Below are positions 8,460-17,688 of a stretch of DNA of 46,633 nt, piece by piece. The notes under the pieces are model-generated. The model saw nothing but the letters and a program-made list of their open reading frames with translations, made no database searches and was not told the origin of the DNA. The translations under genes were made by a program, and so were the position numbers. This DNA comes from an uncultured Duodenibacillus sp. (lineage in GTDB: Bacteria > Pseudomonadota > Gammaproteobacteria > Burkholderiales > Burkholderiaceae_F), in contig CALXKM010000025.1 of the NCBI GenBank assembly GCA_944388865.1, forward strand, positions 1-46,633, given 5' to 3'. Position 1 is the first letter of the stretch. Every line of letters begins with the position of its first letter.

Positions 8460-9767
8460 ATGTCACGATTTTCGCTTGATGGTTTTTTTGAGCTAAAGGC
8501 TTCAGGCACCACGGTCAAGCAGGAAATTCTTGGTGGTCTGACGACTTTTGTCGCCATGAGCTACCTCATCTTTGTTGTGCCGGCTATGCTTGCCGATGCC
8601 GGCATGAACCGTGAAGCAGCAACGGCTGCCACGATTCTTGTGACGGTCGTGGCAAGCGCTCTGATGGGAGTGTATGCAAATTTGCCGATTGCAGTCGGCC
8701 CCGGGTTGGGCATTAGTGCGTATTTTGCGTACTACATTTGCGGGCCGGCTGGCTTTTCCTGGCAGGCGGGGCTTGCCGCCGTATTTATTTCGGGCGTTGT
8801 CTTTTTTATTTTGACTGTGACGAGGATTCGTCAGCTTATCATTGACGCTATTCCGCCCGATTTGAAAATCGCTACCTCGGCAGGCATCGGATGCTTTATT
8901 GCTTTGATCGGCATGAAAAATTGCGGGCTTATCGTCAGCGATGCGTCCGGACTGTCTTTGGGCGACGTTTGTCAGCCATCGGTCGTGCTGGCCGTGTTGG
9001 GCTTTTTTGCCACGGCCGCAATGATGATTAGAAAGATCGCTGCGAGCATCATTTTGGGCATCGCGCTGACGGCGGCAGCAGGCTTTGTCTGCGGGCTGGG
9101 CAGTTTGCCTGAGGAAGGATTCTTTTCGGCGACAATTCCTGATTTTTCTCAGACCTTTCTGGTGCTTGACTTTGGACAGGCTCTTGAGCACGGATTGGTG
9201 ACGATTGTTTTTACCCTCACTGTGGTTGATCTGTTTGACAACATCGGCTCTTTGATCGGATTGTCGCGCAAGGCTAATCTCGTGCGTCCGGACGGCAGCA
9301 TTAAAAACCTTGACAAGGCGTTTGTCACAGACTCTTTTGGAACGATGTTTTCAGGCATTGTCGGTACGACGACGGCGGTTCAGTATCTCGAGAGCGCTAC
9401 CGGCATTGCCGCCGGTGCCAGAACTGGACTCAGCACAGTTGTGACGGCGCTGCTTTTTGCAGCATCGGTTTTCGTGATTCCGCTTGTCAGTTCCGTTCCC
9501 GTCGCTGCAACGGCTCCTGCGCTTGTCATGGTCGGCGTCTTGATGATGCAGGAAGTCGTTAATATCCGTTTTGCAGACTTGAGAATTGCTGTCAGCGCAT
9601 TTTTGATGATTCTTGGAATGCCCGTGACCTTCAATATTGCAACGGGCTTTGGGTTTGGTTTTATTGCCTATGTGCTGCTTTCCTTTGTCGATGGCCGCCG
9701 CAAGGAAGTCAAGCCTGCCATGGTCGTCATTGCGCTTGCGTTTGCGGTCAATTTTGCTTTGAGATAA
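8460..9767 (+). CDS. NCS2-family purine (hypoxanthine/guanine/adenine) permease, AzgA/GhxP-like
   Basis: Integral inner-membrane transporter of 435 residues, the usual size of the AzgA-type NCS2 branch, with many hydrophobic segments. Family signatures include TTFVAMSYLIFVVPAML (about 28-44), GPGLGISAYFAYY (about 80-92) and DLFDNIGSLIGLSRKA (transport domain). It likely imports a nucleobase by proton symport for purine salvage; the exact base cannot be told. The start at 8460 fits the family N-terminus (SRFSLDGFFELKASGTTVKQE). The leader contains overlapping hairpins (see 8341-8409), which hints at RNA-level control. Confidence 0.92.
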   Translation: MSRFSLDGFFELKASGTTVKQEILGGLTTFVAMSYLIFVVPAMLADAGMNREAATAATILVTVVASALMGVYANLPIAVGPGLGISAYFAYYICGPAGFSWQAGLAAVFISGVVFFILTVTRIRQLIIDAIPPDLKIATSAGIGCFIALIGMKNCGLIVSDASGLSLGDVCQPSVVLAVLGFFATAAMMIRKIAASIILGIALTAAAGFVCGLGSLPEEGFFSATIPDFSQTFLVLDFGQALEHGLVTIVFTLTVVDLFDNIGSLIGLSRKANLVRPDGSIKNLDKAFVTDSFGTMFSGIVGTTTAVQYLESATGIAAGARTGLSTVVTALLFAASVFVIPLVSSVPVAATAPALVMVGVLMMQEVVNIRFADLRIAVSAFLMILGMPVTFNIATGFGFGFIAYVLLSFVDGRRKEVKPAMVVIALAFAVNFALR

Positions 9768-9768
9768 G

Positions 9769-9795
9769 CAAAAAGAAACCGGCGCAGTGCGCCGG
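9769..9795 (-). terminator. Terminator of the coaBC-dut transcription unit
   Basis: Stem CCGGCGC (9779-9785) / GCGCCGG (9789-9795); on the minus strand it is followed by TTTCTTTTT. It sits between the convergent permease and dut genes. Confidence 0.75.
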
Positions 9796-9823
9796 CTCAG
9801 TCAGGAAAAACTTCGCAATGAAA

Positions 9824-10270
9824 CTATTTGGTTCCGGTGGAGCCAAAGCCTCCTGCGCCGCGCGAACTTTCTTCAAAAGAGTCGACGATGCTGAATTTTG
9901 CCTGCACGACGGGAACGATCAAAAGCTGCGCGAGGCGCTCGAAGGGCTCGAGAGTAAAAGGTTCGCTGCTGCGGTTCCAGGTAGAGATCATGAGTTCGCC
10001 CTGGTAGTCCGAGTCAATGAGACCTACCAGATTGCCGAGCACGATGCCTTTTTTGTGGCCTAGGCCGCTTCGCGGAAGAATGAGTGCGGCATATCCAGGG
10101 TCGGCCAGATGAATTGCCAGTCCGGTTTTGACCAATACGGTCTGCCCCGGTTCAATGACAAGCGGCTCGTCAAGAAGAGCCCGCAGGTCGAGACCTGCGC
10201 TGCCTGCAGTGGCGTATTGCGGAAGATAGGCGCGCATGCGCTCGTCAAGAATCTTAAGATCAACGTTCAT
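9824..10270 (-). CDS. dut: Deoxyuridine 5'-triphosphate nucleotidohydrolase
   Basis: Trimeric dUTPase of 148 residues that hydrolyses dUTP to dUMP and pyrophosphate. All five motifs are visible: AGLDLRA (25-31), PRSGLG (66-71), [14 protein letters not shown] (79-92), RLAQLLIVP, and the C-terminal arm [10 protein letters not shown]. The start [12 protein letters not shown] at 10270 matches the family N-terminus; the longer upstream frame does not. It is the last gene of the coaBC unit, 28 bases after the small membrane protein gene. Confidence 0.96.
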   Translation of the reverse strand: MNVDLKILDERMRAYLPQYATAGSAGLDLRALLDEPLVIEPGQTVLVKTGLAIHLADPGYAALILPRSGLGHKKGIVLGNLVGLIDSDYQGELMISTWNRSSEPFTLEPFERLAQLLIVPVVQAKFSIVDSFEESSRGAGGFGSTGTK

Positions 10271-10298
10271 ATTTTTTATCAGGTTGTATTGAAGAGAG

Positions 10299-10700
10299 TC
10301 AGCGCATCTTTTTGCGGCGTTTCTTGCCTTCGGCCGTGAGAACGACGCTAAAGAAAATTGATGCCATCCCAATGGGGATAAGAAAATCAAAATTGCCAGG
10401 CATGGCAATGGCAAAAATGATGAGACCGACGCCGATCAAGGCAAGCGCAGGGCCTGAAAGCATCATTGCCGTTGCTGCAGAAGCTTTGACGGCTGCTTGT
10501 CTTTTTTCTTTTTCACGAAGCTTGCTGTCGGCAATTTCTCTTGTTGTCTGAACGACAACCATGCCCTCTTGAGCGCCTTCAGGAAGGCTCACATGCAATC
10601 CGCCGAGGCGATCGATCTTGCCTTCCTCAAGTTTTTTAAGATATGCAACGAAGTCGCCGTTTGCAGGTTCAAGTTCTTGTGCGGGATCCATATTTTTCAC
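10299..10700 (-). CDS. Small two-helix membrane protein of unknown function, coupled to coaBC
   Basis: Protein of 133 residues with a charged N-terminal half (about 1-80) and two hydrophobic segments near residues 85-125, ending in a basic tail KKRRKKMR. The start is a GTG at 10700: AAAGGAG lies 7 bases upstream and the GTGA overlaps the coaBC stop codon by 4 bases, the classic layout for translational coupling. The downstream ATG (10691) has no such support. No family is recognised. Its place between coaBC and dut suggests steady housekeeping expression, not necessarily a linked function. Confidence 0.75.
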   Translation of the reverse strand: MKNMDPAQELEPANGDFVAYLKKLEEGKIDRLGGLHVSLPEGAQEGMVVVQTTREIADSKLREKEKRQAAVKASAATAMMLSGPALALIGVGLIIFAIAMPGNFDFLIPIGMASIFFSVVLTAEGKKRRKKMR

Positions 10701-11908
10701 GAAATTTCTCCTTTGCACAGTCCCAGATTGCAGGCAATGGCGTTCATCAGACGCTGCGCAACCTCAAGCTTGCTGATGCCTTCAAAAGCGATGGCGGCGC
10801 TTTTTGAGACAAAAACAACGGAATTTAGGTCGGCTCCGAGAGCGAGGCCAGCGTTGTTGCCCACAACTAAAGATACACCCTTGCGTTCGAGTTTTTCTCG
10901 GGCATAGCTTTCGATGTTTTGCGTTTCAGCTGCAAAGCCCACGCAATAAAGATGGGGATTGCACCTGGCGGTTTCCGCGAGGATGTCTGGATTTTCCTCA
11001 AGCATGATCATCGGCTGGGCTTCGCCGTAAGAGGATTTCTTGATCTTTTGAGTGCTGGGAGCAAGTACGTGCCAGTCGGCAACCGCCGCTACTGAAATGA
11101 AGATGTCGGCAGTCGAGGCAGCCTCATCAACAGCTGCCTTCATGTTGAGGGCCGTATCCGTTTTGATGAGCTTGACCCCGTAGGGGGCTTTGATCCCCGT
11201 GGGGCCCGAGATGAGCAAAACCTCGGCGCCGGCTTCAAATGCGGCTTGTGCAACGGCATAACCTTGCTTGCCGGAACTTAGATTGGTAATGCCGCGCACA
11301 GGGTCGATCGGTTCGTACGTAGGTCCTGCTGTGACGAGAACCTTTTTGCCGGCAAGAACCTGAGGCGTGAGAACTTTTCTCACGCAGGCGACGATTTGTT
11401 CGGGCTCAAGCATGCGGCCTGATCCAGAAACGCCGCAGGCAAGCTCACCGCAAGCCGGACCAAAAACGTGCACGCCGTCTTGCTTTAAAAGCGCGATGTT
11501 GCGCTGGTTCGGAGCATTGGTCCACATCATGTCGTTCATGGCAGGAGCAACTGCAAGAGGACACTTGCGGCCGGCAATGAGCGTGCTTGCTAGATCGTCT
11601 GCAATGCCGTTTGCAGCTTTGGCAAGAATGTTGGCAGTGGCAGGGGCTACCAGCAGAAGATCTGTGTTTTCGCGGGTTAGCGTCAAGTGCGGCATTGTGC
11701 CGGAAAACTGGTCGATTGCCACGGGACGCCCCGAGAGCGTTTCAAACGTAAGAGGTCCGACAAACCGCGCAGCCGCTTCGGACATGACCACCTGCACTGA
11801 GGCTCCTGCTTTGACGAGAAGCCGAACAAGCTCGCAGGATTTGTAGGCGGCAATGCCGCCGGTTACTGCAAGCGTGATGTGTTTGTTGGCAAGGGGATTT
11901 GCAGTCAT
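10697..11908 (-). CDS. coaBC: Bifunctional phosphopantothenoylcysteine decarboxylase / phosphopantothenate--cysteine ligase
   Basis: Two-domain coenzyme A enzyme of 403 residues. The N-terminal flavin decarboxylase (CoaC) has H74, the APAMNDMMW motif (121-129) and the flap cysteine in ELACGVSGSGR (155-165, C158). The C-terminal ligase (CoaB) begins near residue 190 with VLVTAGPTYEPIDPVRGITN and contains KIKK. It converts 4'-phosphopantothenate plus Cys to 4'-phosphopantetheine. It follows lspA by 135 bases on the same strand and overlaps the next gene by 4 bases. Confidence 0.96.
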   Translation of the reverse strand: MTANPLANKHITLAVTGGIAAYKSCELVRLLVKAGASVQVVMSEAAARFVGPLTFETLSGRPVAIDQFSGTMPHLTLTRENTDLLLVAPATANILAKAANGIADDLASTLIAGRKCPLAVAPAMNDMMWTNAPNQRNIALLKQDGVHVFGPACGELACGVSGSGRMLEPEQIVACVRKVLTPQVLAGKKVLVTAGPTYEPIDPVRGITNLSSGKQGYAVAQAAFEAGAEVLLISGPTGIKAPYGVKLIKTDTALNMKAAVDEAASTADIFISVAAVADWHVLAPSTQKIKKSSYGEAQPMIMLEENPDILAETARCNPHLYCVGFAAETQNIESYAREKLERKGVSLVVGNNAGLALGADLNSVVFVSKSAAIAFEGISKLEVAQRLMNAIACNLGLCKGEIS

Positions 11909-12043
11909 GAGAACTCAGGCAAAAATCAAAAAATAAGAAGTTTCAAGCACGCAGCCCTGTCGCAGAGATGCGTTGGCCTTTCCCTGCGGCAGAGGACTGT
12001 CCGGAGGCATTTGACTTGAGTATATCGCTGCACGGACAAGCGG

Positions 12044-12562
12044 CTAGTGGTGTTTTCCTTTGAAAAACTCAAGAAAGACTGCTCCGAAGGCTCCGATGCA
12101 GATGGCGATGTCGGCAACGTTGAAGGCCGGCCAATGCCAGCCGGCAAGATGAAAGTCCAGAAAATCAATGACGTGGCCGAGAAGCACGCGGTCAATGAGA
12201 TTGCCGAGGGCGCCGGCCAAAATGCAGGCCAGACACAGCGAGAGCAGTGTTTTGTCGTTGTGCTTGAAGAGCATCCAGACGACGACTGCGCTGACCACCA
12301 ATGCAAAGCCCGCAAAAAGAACAACCTGCCAGCCGCCGGCTTCGCCCAGAAAAGAGAAGGCTGCGCCAGTGTTGACGACGTGGCAGATGTTGAAAAAGGA
12401 TGTGACGTAAATTGCCGTCCCGTAGGCCAGGGCTTGCGTTATCCAGAGCTTCGTTGCCTGATCGAGCGCAATCAGTACCAATGCAAACAGAATAAAGAGC
12501 ACAAATCGCCCCGGGGTTGATCCCCGGGGCGAGCTGCTGTCTGTCAAACAGTTGTCTGCCAT
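12044..12562 (-). CDS. lspA: Lipoprotein signal peptidase (signal peptidase II)
   Basis: Inner-membrane aspartyl protease of 172 residues that cleaves prolipoprotein signal peptides. The catalytic aspartates are D124 in GNLIDR and D151 in FNVADIAI; the VVNTGAAFS motif (62-70) is also present. Four hydrophobic segments can be seen. Start is 15 bases after the ileS stop, with AAGGCGG overlapping that stop, so translation is linked to ileS. Unusually, codons 11-19 form a perfect 10-base-pair GC hairpin (12507-12531). Confidence 0.95.
   Translation of the reverse strand: MADNCLTDSSSPRGSTPGRFVLFILFALVLIALDQATKLWITQALAYGTAIYVTSFFNICHVVNTGAAFSFLGEAGGWQVVLFAGFALVVSAVVVWMLFKHNDKTLLSLCLACILAGALGNLIDRVLLGHVIDFLDFHLAGWHWPAFNVADIAICIGAFGAVFLEFFKGKHH
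12507..12531 (-). repeat. Perfect GC hairpin inside the 5' coding region of lspA
   Basis: CGCCCCGGGG / CCCCGGGGCG separated by five bases. It lies 31-55 bases inside the lspA coding sequence, where strong structure is usually avoided, so it may slow or limit translation or transcription. Confidence 0.6.
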
Positions 12563-12577
12563 GAGCCTGAGGCCGCC

Positions 12578-15445
12578 TTAGGCAAACTTTCGCACTTCGC
12601 CCAAACCGAAGAGGTTGGTGCGGCAGCGCGAGCAAAGTCCCGGATGCTGAGGATCTTCGCCCACCGAGCAGACATAGTGCCAGCAGCGCTCGCATTTTTT
12701 CTGCGTGCTCGGACGGGTTTCAACGACCAGATCCTCTCCAGCCGAGCCCATCGAGAGAGCGGCCGAGGAGGTCATCATCACAAATCGCAGCTCTTCGCCC
12801 AGGCTTTCGAGCTCGGCATAGAGCTTTCCGCTGGCCTTAATGCTGCACTCAGCCTGAAGGCTCGAGCCCACAAGCCCCTGAGAGCGCAGCTCTTCAATGG
12901 ACTTGAGCACTTGTGCGCGGGCTTGACGGATGTCAGCCCACTTCTGCAGCAGCGCTTCTGCGTTCTCAACTTCAGGGACGATGTGATTGATTTCGGTAAA
13001 GATCGTGCCCGATTCGTTGGGACTGAAGATGGCAAAAGCCTCTTCGGCAGTAAACGAAAGGATCGGCGCCATCAGGCGCAGGTAGGCTGCCGTGATGTGC
13101 CAGAGCGCGGTCTGAGCGCTACGGCGCGGCAGGCCATCGGTCTTTGTCGTGTAGAGACGATCTTTGAGAATGTCGAGGTAGAAGCTTCCAAGATCTTCGC
13201 TGGCAAAAGTCATCAGCAAGCTGGTGACCATGTGGAACTGGCAGCTTTGTTCAAACTCCAGAACCTGATCCTGCAGCTGATCGACGCGGGCTAGCGCCCA
13301 GCGGTCAAGTTCGAGCATGTCTTCGACTGGTACGGCGTCCTTGGTGATGTCGAAGTCGCTCGTGTTGGCAAGCAAAAAGCGCAGGGTGTTGCGGATGCGG
13401 CGGTAGCTGTCGACGACGCGCTTGACGATCGTCGGTCCGATGCGCAGCTCGCTGGTATAGTCGGTCGAAGCCACCCACAGACGGCAGATCTCAGCGCCGT
13501 ATTTCTGGCAGATTTCCTGCGGGCTGACGGTGTTGCCCTTGGATTTGCTCATTTTCTCGCCGTTTTCGTCGACAAGAAAGCCGTGCGTGAGCAGAGAATC
13601 GTAGGGAGGACGGCCGTCGAGCATCGTTCCTGTCAGCAGTGAGGAGTGAAACCATCCGCGGTGCTGGTCGCTGCCTTCCAGATAAAGGTCTGCAGGCCAG
13701 CGCTGATCATCAGCGTGGCTCACGCGCATGACGGTGTAGTGCGTGACGCCCGAGTCAAACCAAACGTCAAGAATGTCGCTTGATTTCTCATACTGGTTGA
13801 GCTCTTCAGAGGCGAGGAACTCTTCGGGCTTGGCGCGAACCCAGGCTTCAATGCCTTCTTTTTCCACACGCTTGGCCACTTCTTCCATGATCTCAAGCGT
13901 GCGCGGATGCAGCTGCTGCGTATCTTTGTGAATGAAGAAGGGCAGCGGCACGCCCCAGTTTCTCTGACGCGAAATGCACCAATCGGGGCGGTTTTCGATC
14001 ATGGCGTGCAGACGGTTGTAGCCCCATTCCGGGAAGAACTTCGTGTTGTCGACGCCGCGCAAAGCTGCCGAACGCAGGCTTTCGGGCTGCGCTTCAAGAC
14101 CAAGCACGCTCTTGGTGTCTTCATTGGGCTCGTCCATGCGGACAAACCACTGAGCAGTGGCGCGATAAATGAGCGGAGTCTTATGACGCCAGCAGTGCAT
14201 GTAGCTGTGGGTCATTTTGTCGCAGGTGTAGAGGCTGCCGGCTACACGCATGGCGTCGCAGATCTTAGGCTGCGCCTTCCAGATCATCATGCCGCCGAAA
14301 AGAGGCAGCCAATCGGCATAAACACCGTTGCCCTGCACAGGATTGAGGATGTCGTCATTGGTCATCCCGTTGGCCTTGCAGCTGTTGTAGTCGTCTACGC
14401 CATAGGCAGGTGCCGAGTGCACGATGCCAGTGCCGGCCGAGACGTCAACGTAGTCGGCAAGAAAGACCGGCGAGAAGCGCTTGTAGCCGGGATCGAGCTC
14501 TGCAAGAGGATGCCAGAAGCGGATGTGATCAAAATTCGCACCCTTGCTCGTGGCGACGATTTTGCCTTCGAAGTTGTAGCGCTTGAGGCAATCTTCAACC
14601 AAATTTTCAGCAAGAATCAAAAAGCGGTCGCCGCAATCGACGAGCGCATAATCGATTTCCGGGTGCATGTTGAGCGCCTGGTTGGCGGGAATCGTCCACG
14701 GAGTCGTCGTCCAAATGACGACAAAGCAAGGCTTGTTGATATTGATGGCCGTGAAGTTTTCCACTTTCGAACGGTCTTCGTCCGAGAGCTTGAATGCTAC
14801 GTCAATGGCGTAGCTTTGCGCATCCTTGTATTCGACCTCGGCTTCGGCCAGCGCCGAGCAGCAGTCAAAGCACCAGTTGACGGGCTTGAGGCCTCTGTAG
14901 ACGTAGCCCTTTTCAACGATTTTTGCGAGCGCACGGATTTCTGCGGCCTCGTTGGCAAAGTTCTTCGTGAGATAAGGATTGTCCCAGTCGGCAAGAACTC
15001 CCAGACGCTTGAAGCCTTCTTTTTGTCTGGCCACTTGTTCGTCGGCGTATGCACGAGCCTTGGCAATCACTTCTTCCTTAGGCAGCCCTTTGCCGTACTT
15101 CTTTTCAATTTGTATTTCAATGGGCATGCCGTGGCAGTCCCAGCCCGGAATGTAGGGGACGTCATAACCCGCAAGAAGTTTCGTCTTGTTGATGATGTCC
15201 TTGAGGATTTTGTTTAAAGCGTGGCCCATGTGGATGTCGCCGTTGGCATACGGCGGGCCGTCGTGCAGCACGAAGCGGCGCTGCCCCTTGCGGGCCTTGC
15301 GGATGACGTGATAGATGTCCTTTTCTTCCCATTGCTTGACCCACTCGGGTTCGCGACGCGGCAAATCTCCGCGCATGGGAAAGGGTGTTTCAGGAAGGTT
15401 TAAAGGATACTTTGCCGGCTGTGCGGCTCCGTCTTTTTTCGACAT
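12578..15445 (-). CDS. ileS: Isoleucyl-tRNA synthetase
   Basis: Class I tRNA synthetase of 955 residues, bacterial type. The HIGH-type motif is HMGH (72-75) in [17 protein letters not shown], the KMSKS motif lies near residues 631-635 and is followed by KGNTV, and the C-terminal zinc finger has four Cys (CERCWHY ... CSRC). The editing domain sits between. GGAG lies 9 bases before the start. It is in the classical ribF-ileS-lspA order, 200 bases after ribF. Confidence 0.98.
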   Translation of the reverse strand: MSKKDGAAQPAKYPLNLPETPFPMRGDLPRREPEWVKQWEEKDIYHVIRKARKGQRRFVLHDGPPYANGDIHMGHALNKILKDIINKTKLLAGYDVPYIPGWDCHGMPIEIQIEKKYGKGLPKEEVIAKARAYADEQVARQKEGFKRLGVLADWDNPYLTKNFANEAAEIRALAKIVEKGYVYRGLKPVNWCFDCCSALAEAEVEYKDAQSYAIDVAFKLSDEDRSKVENFTAININKPCFVVIWTTTPWTIPANQALNMHPEIDYALVDCGDRFLILAENLVEDCLKRYNFEGKIVATSKGANFDHIRFWHPLAELDPGYKRFSPVFLADYVDVSAGTGIVHSAPAYGVDDYNSCKANGMTNDDILNPVQGNGVYADWLPLFGGMMIWKAQPKICDAMRVAGSLYTCDKMTHSYMHCWRHKTPLIYRATAQWFVRMDEPNEDTKSVLGLEAQPESLRSAALRGVDNTKFFPEWGYNRLHAMIENRPDWCISRQRNWGVPLPFFIHKDTQQLHPRTLEIMEEVAKRVEKEGIEAWVRAKPEEFLASEELNQYEKSSDILDVWFDSGVTHYTVMRVSHADDQRWPADLYLEGSDQHRGWFHSSLLTGTMLDGRPPYDSLLTHGFLVDENGEKMSKSKGNTVSPQEICQKYGAEICRLWVASTDYTSELRIGPTIVKRVVDSYRRIRNTLRFLLANTSDFDITKDAVPVEDMLELDRWALARVDQLQDQVLEFEQSCQFHMVTSLLMTFASEDLGSFYLDILKDRLYTTKTDGLPRRSAQTALWHITAAYLRLMAPILSFTAEEAFAIFSPNESGTIFTEINHIVPEVENAEALLQKWADIRQARAQVLKSIEELRSQGLVGSSLQAECSIKASGKLYAELESLGEELRFVMMTSSAALSMGSAGEDLVVETRPSTQKKCERCWHYVCSVGEDPQHPGLCSRCRTNLFGLGEVRKFA

Positions 15446-15645
15446 AGAATGCGCTCCAGGCCCCCTCGGGCTCTTCTGAAGTTCAATGAATGGACAAATT
15501 TTTGTGCGTGCTTCGGCAAGGCGAAGACGCGAAAACTTTTGGAGTTTACAACGGCTTAAGGCGCGATGTCACGCCGCAAAGCAGAACTGCTTCGATTTCT
15601 AAGGTGTTTGGCCTAGAAAAAGAAGGACGCGCGTTCTCTTTATTC

Positions 15646-16599
15646 TTAAGCTTTCGGCAGGCCGAGAATGTCTCTGGCGTTTTGCGCATCGCGCTCAATG
15701 GCGTCTTTGAGTTCTTCGATCGAAGAAAACTTCTGCTCGTCGCGAAGCTTTTGAACAAACTCAACCTGCACGAGCTTCCCATAAGCATAGCCCGTCCAGT
15801 CAAAGACGTGCGTTTCCAAAAGCCAGCGTTTGAGCTCGGTCACCGTAGGCTTAAATCCCATGCTGGCAACTCCGCCGCAGATCGAGCCGTCGGAACTCAA
15901 TCCTCTGATGCGCACGGCAAAGGAGCCGTGCAGTCCGCATTGCGATTTGGAACCAGCGGGAGTAAAGGCCATATTGAGCGTAGGAAATCCTAGCTGCCGG
16001 CCAAGCGCTGCGCCGTGGATGACGCGGCCTGTTACGGCATATGGGCGTCCGAGCATGGCGGCAACTTCGTCAAGGTCGCCGGCTTGCATGGCCTGTCTGA
16101 TGCGCGTACTTGAGACGCGTTCGTTGTCGCGAAGAACAAGTGGTGTGGCATGCGCTTCAAATCCCAGATGAATGCCTAGTTTTTCAAGACAAGCAAAATC
16201 GCCCGCTCGGCGTGCACCGAATCGAAAATTTGAACCAACTGTAAGCCAACGGCACCCCAGACCTTCGACGAGAATTTCCTGTGCAAACTCCTCAGGGGAG
16301 AGTTCGCACAAGCGTGCATTGAAGGGCAGGATGTAGATCCGGTCAATGCCGCAGTTGAGGATTGCGTTGATTTTGTCTCTGAGAGTGCTGATGCGGATGA
16401 CTCCCTCAGAGCCAAAAAACTCTTTTGGGTGAGGCTCAAAAGTGAGTACGCCGCTGGCAAGCTCTCGGGCGTGCGCGGTCTCGACCACAGTTTTTAAAAG
16501 CTTTTGGTGGCCAAGATGCACGCCGTCGAAATTGCCGATGGCCAGTGCGCAGTCAACTTTATGCGATTTTGCGGGAAGTCCGCGAAAAATATGCCTCAT
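15646..16599 (-). CDS. ribF: Bifunctional riboflavin kinase / FAD synthetase
   Basis: Protein of 317 residues converting riboflavin to FMN and then FAD. The N-terminal adenylyltransferase domain has IGNFDGVHLGHQ (the HxGH nucleotide motif) and the SSTRIR motif; the C-terminal kinase domain begins near GRVIHGAALGRQLGFPTLNM. The ATG at 16599 is taken because it precedes the family start; a TTG four codons upstream is the alternative. FAD and FMN supply matters in this genome given the number of flavoproteins in the window. It opens the ribF-ileS-lspA run on the minus strand. Confidence 0.95.
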   Translation of the reverse strand: MRHIFRGLPAKSHKVDCALAIGNFDGVHLGHQKLLKTVVETAHARELASGVLTFEPHPKEFFGSEGVIRISTLRDKINAILNCGIDRIYILPFNARLCELSPEEFAQEILVEGLGCRWLTVGSNFRFGARRAGDFACLEKLGIHLGFEAHATPLVLRDNERVSSTRIRQAMQAGDLDEVAAMLGRPYAVTGRVIHGAALGRQLGFPTLNMAFTPAGSKSQCGLHGSFAVRIRGLSSDGSICGGVASMGFKPTVTELKRWLLETHVFDWTGYAYGKLVQVEFVQKLRDEQKFSSIEELKDAIERDAQNARDILGLPKA

Positions 16600-16944
16600 G
16601 CTTATAGACAATCAATTCTTATTGTGGTTTTGGTCTGAAAAACTCATGCGCAAAGCCTTTTCAAACGATGCAAGTTGGTTTTGCGACGGAGTGAATCGTT
16701 CAGACGAGGTTCTTGATTATAGGGATTTGGTCAGTAGCCTGCTTGTCTGATGTTTTGGGCAGAAATACCCGCAAAGCCGTTACAATTAGAGCCCCAAAAG
16801 CATAGCCGGAGGGCTGGTCACGGATTTTTGTCTTGACCGGCCTCTTGTTGTCTGCTGAGACTATGGGAAATGCTTACCAGACGTTTTTAAGGAGGCGGCG
16901 CTTTCTCCCCAGCGCGAATGCAGGGGTTAGCGTGCTGAATTTCT
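16600..16944. other. Divergent promoter region between ribF and purN
   Basis: About 345 bases without a gene. A TACAAT hexamer near 16780 is a possible -10 box toward purN. A strong AAGGAGG at about 16889 is followed by a GCGCT / AGCGC hairpin but by no convincing frame; purN itself has little Shine-Dalgarno sequence directly before its ATG. Confidence 0.4.
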
Positions 16945-17598
16945 ATGAAGAACATCGTTGTTTTAATTTCCGGGCGCGGCTCGAATTTTGTTTCTATTGC
17001 CGAGAGCGCCAAGCGCGAAAACTGGTTGGATGAAGGTATTCAAATCTCCTGCGTCATCAGCAATCGGCCAGGGGCAGCAGGGCTTGACCGTGCGCGCGAA
17101 ATGGGCATTCATGCAGAAGTTGTCGACCATAAGCTTTTCGATACGCGAGAGGCGTTTGAAGATGCCATGATGCAGATAATCGACCGCTATGATCCTGCTG
17201 TGATCGTTCTGGCGGGCTTCATGCGTGTGCTCACAAACCATTTCGTTGAGCGCTATCCTGGCAAGATTCTCAATATTCACCCGGCGCTGCTGCCGCTTTT
17301 CAAGGGGCTCGATACGCATGCTCGTGCAATCGCTGCCGGAGTGCGCGTGCATGGATGCACGGTGCATTTCGTCAGTCCTGAACTTGATGCCGGCGCCATC
17401 ATCGGACAGGCCGTTGTGCCTGTGCTTCCGTCCGACGATCCCGATAAGCTCGCACATCGCGGGCTTAAACTTGAGCATGTGCTCTATCCCCGAGCTGTTC
17501 ATGCTGTTGCAACGGGAAGCGTGAAGCTCGTCGACGGCCGCACGGAAATGGACGATGAAACGGCTTTGTCTTTGACCCTTTTTGATGCCGCAGCCTAA
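16945..17598 (+). CDS. purN: Phosphoribosylglycinamide formyltransferase 1
   Basis: Protein of 217 residues that transfers the formyl group of 10-formyl-THF to GAR in purine synthesis. The phosphate loop GRGSNF is at 10-15, catalytic residues are N110 and H112 in NIHPALLPLFKG and D148 in DAGAIIGQ. The start is fixed by an in-frame TGA nine bases upstream; no clear ribosome binding site precedes it. The methyltransferase gene follows after 90 bases. It uses the cofactor made by fhs. Confidence 0.97.
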   Translation: MKNIVVLISGRGSNFVSIAESAKRENWLDEGIQISCVISNRPGAAGLDRAREMGIHAEVVDHKLFDTREAFEDAMMQIIDRYDPAVIVLAGFMRVLTNHFVERYPGKILNIHPALLPLFKGLDTHARAIAAGVRVHGCTVHFVSPELDAGAIIGQAVVPVLPSDDPDKLAHRGLKLEHVLYPRAVHAVATGSVKLVDGRTEMDDETALSLTLFDAAA

Positions 17599-17688
17599 AA
17601 GCATTGTCTGTTGTGCCGTCAGCTTCCGCGGCGTTCCAGCCCGCTGTGCCCGGCATCTTTAACATCTTTTAAGAGATTGCTTGTTGCC

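Noticed and set aside
13907-15217. 436-codon plus-strand frame opposite ileS
   Set aside because: Antisense shadow of the ileS reading frame.
16889-16930. Strong AAGGAGG before purN as start of a leader peptide
   Set aside because: Frames after it run out of phase into purN without a plausible start at the right spacing.
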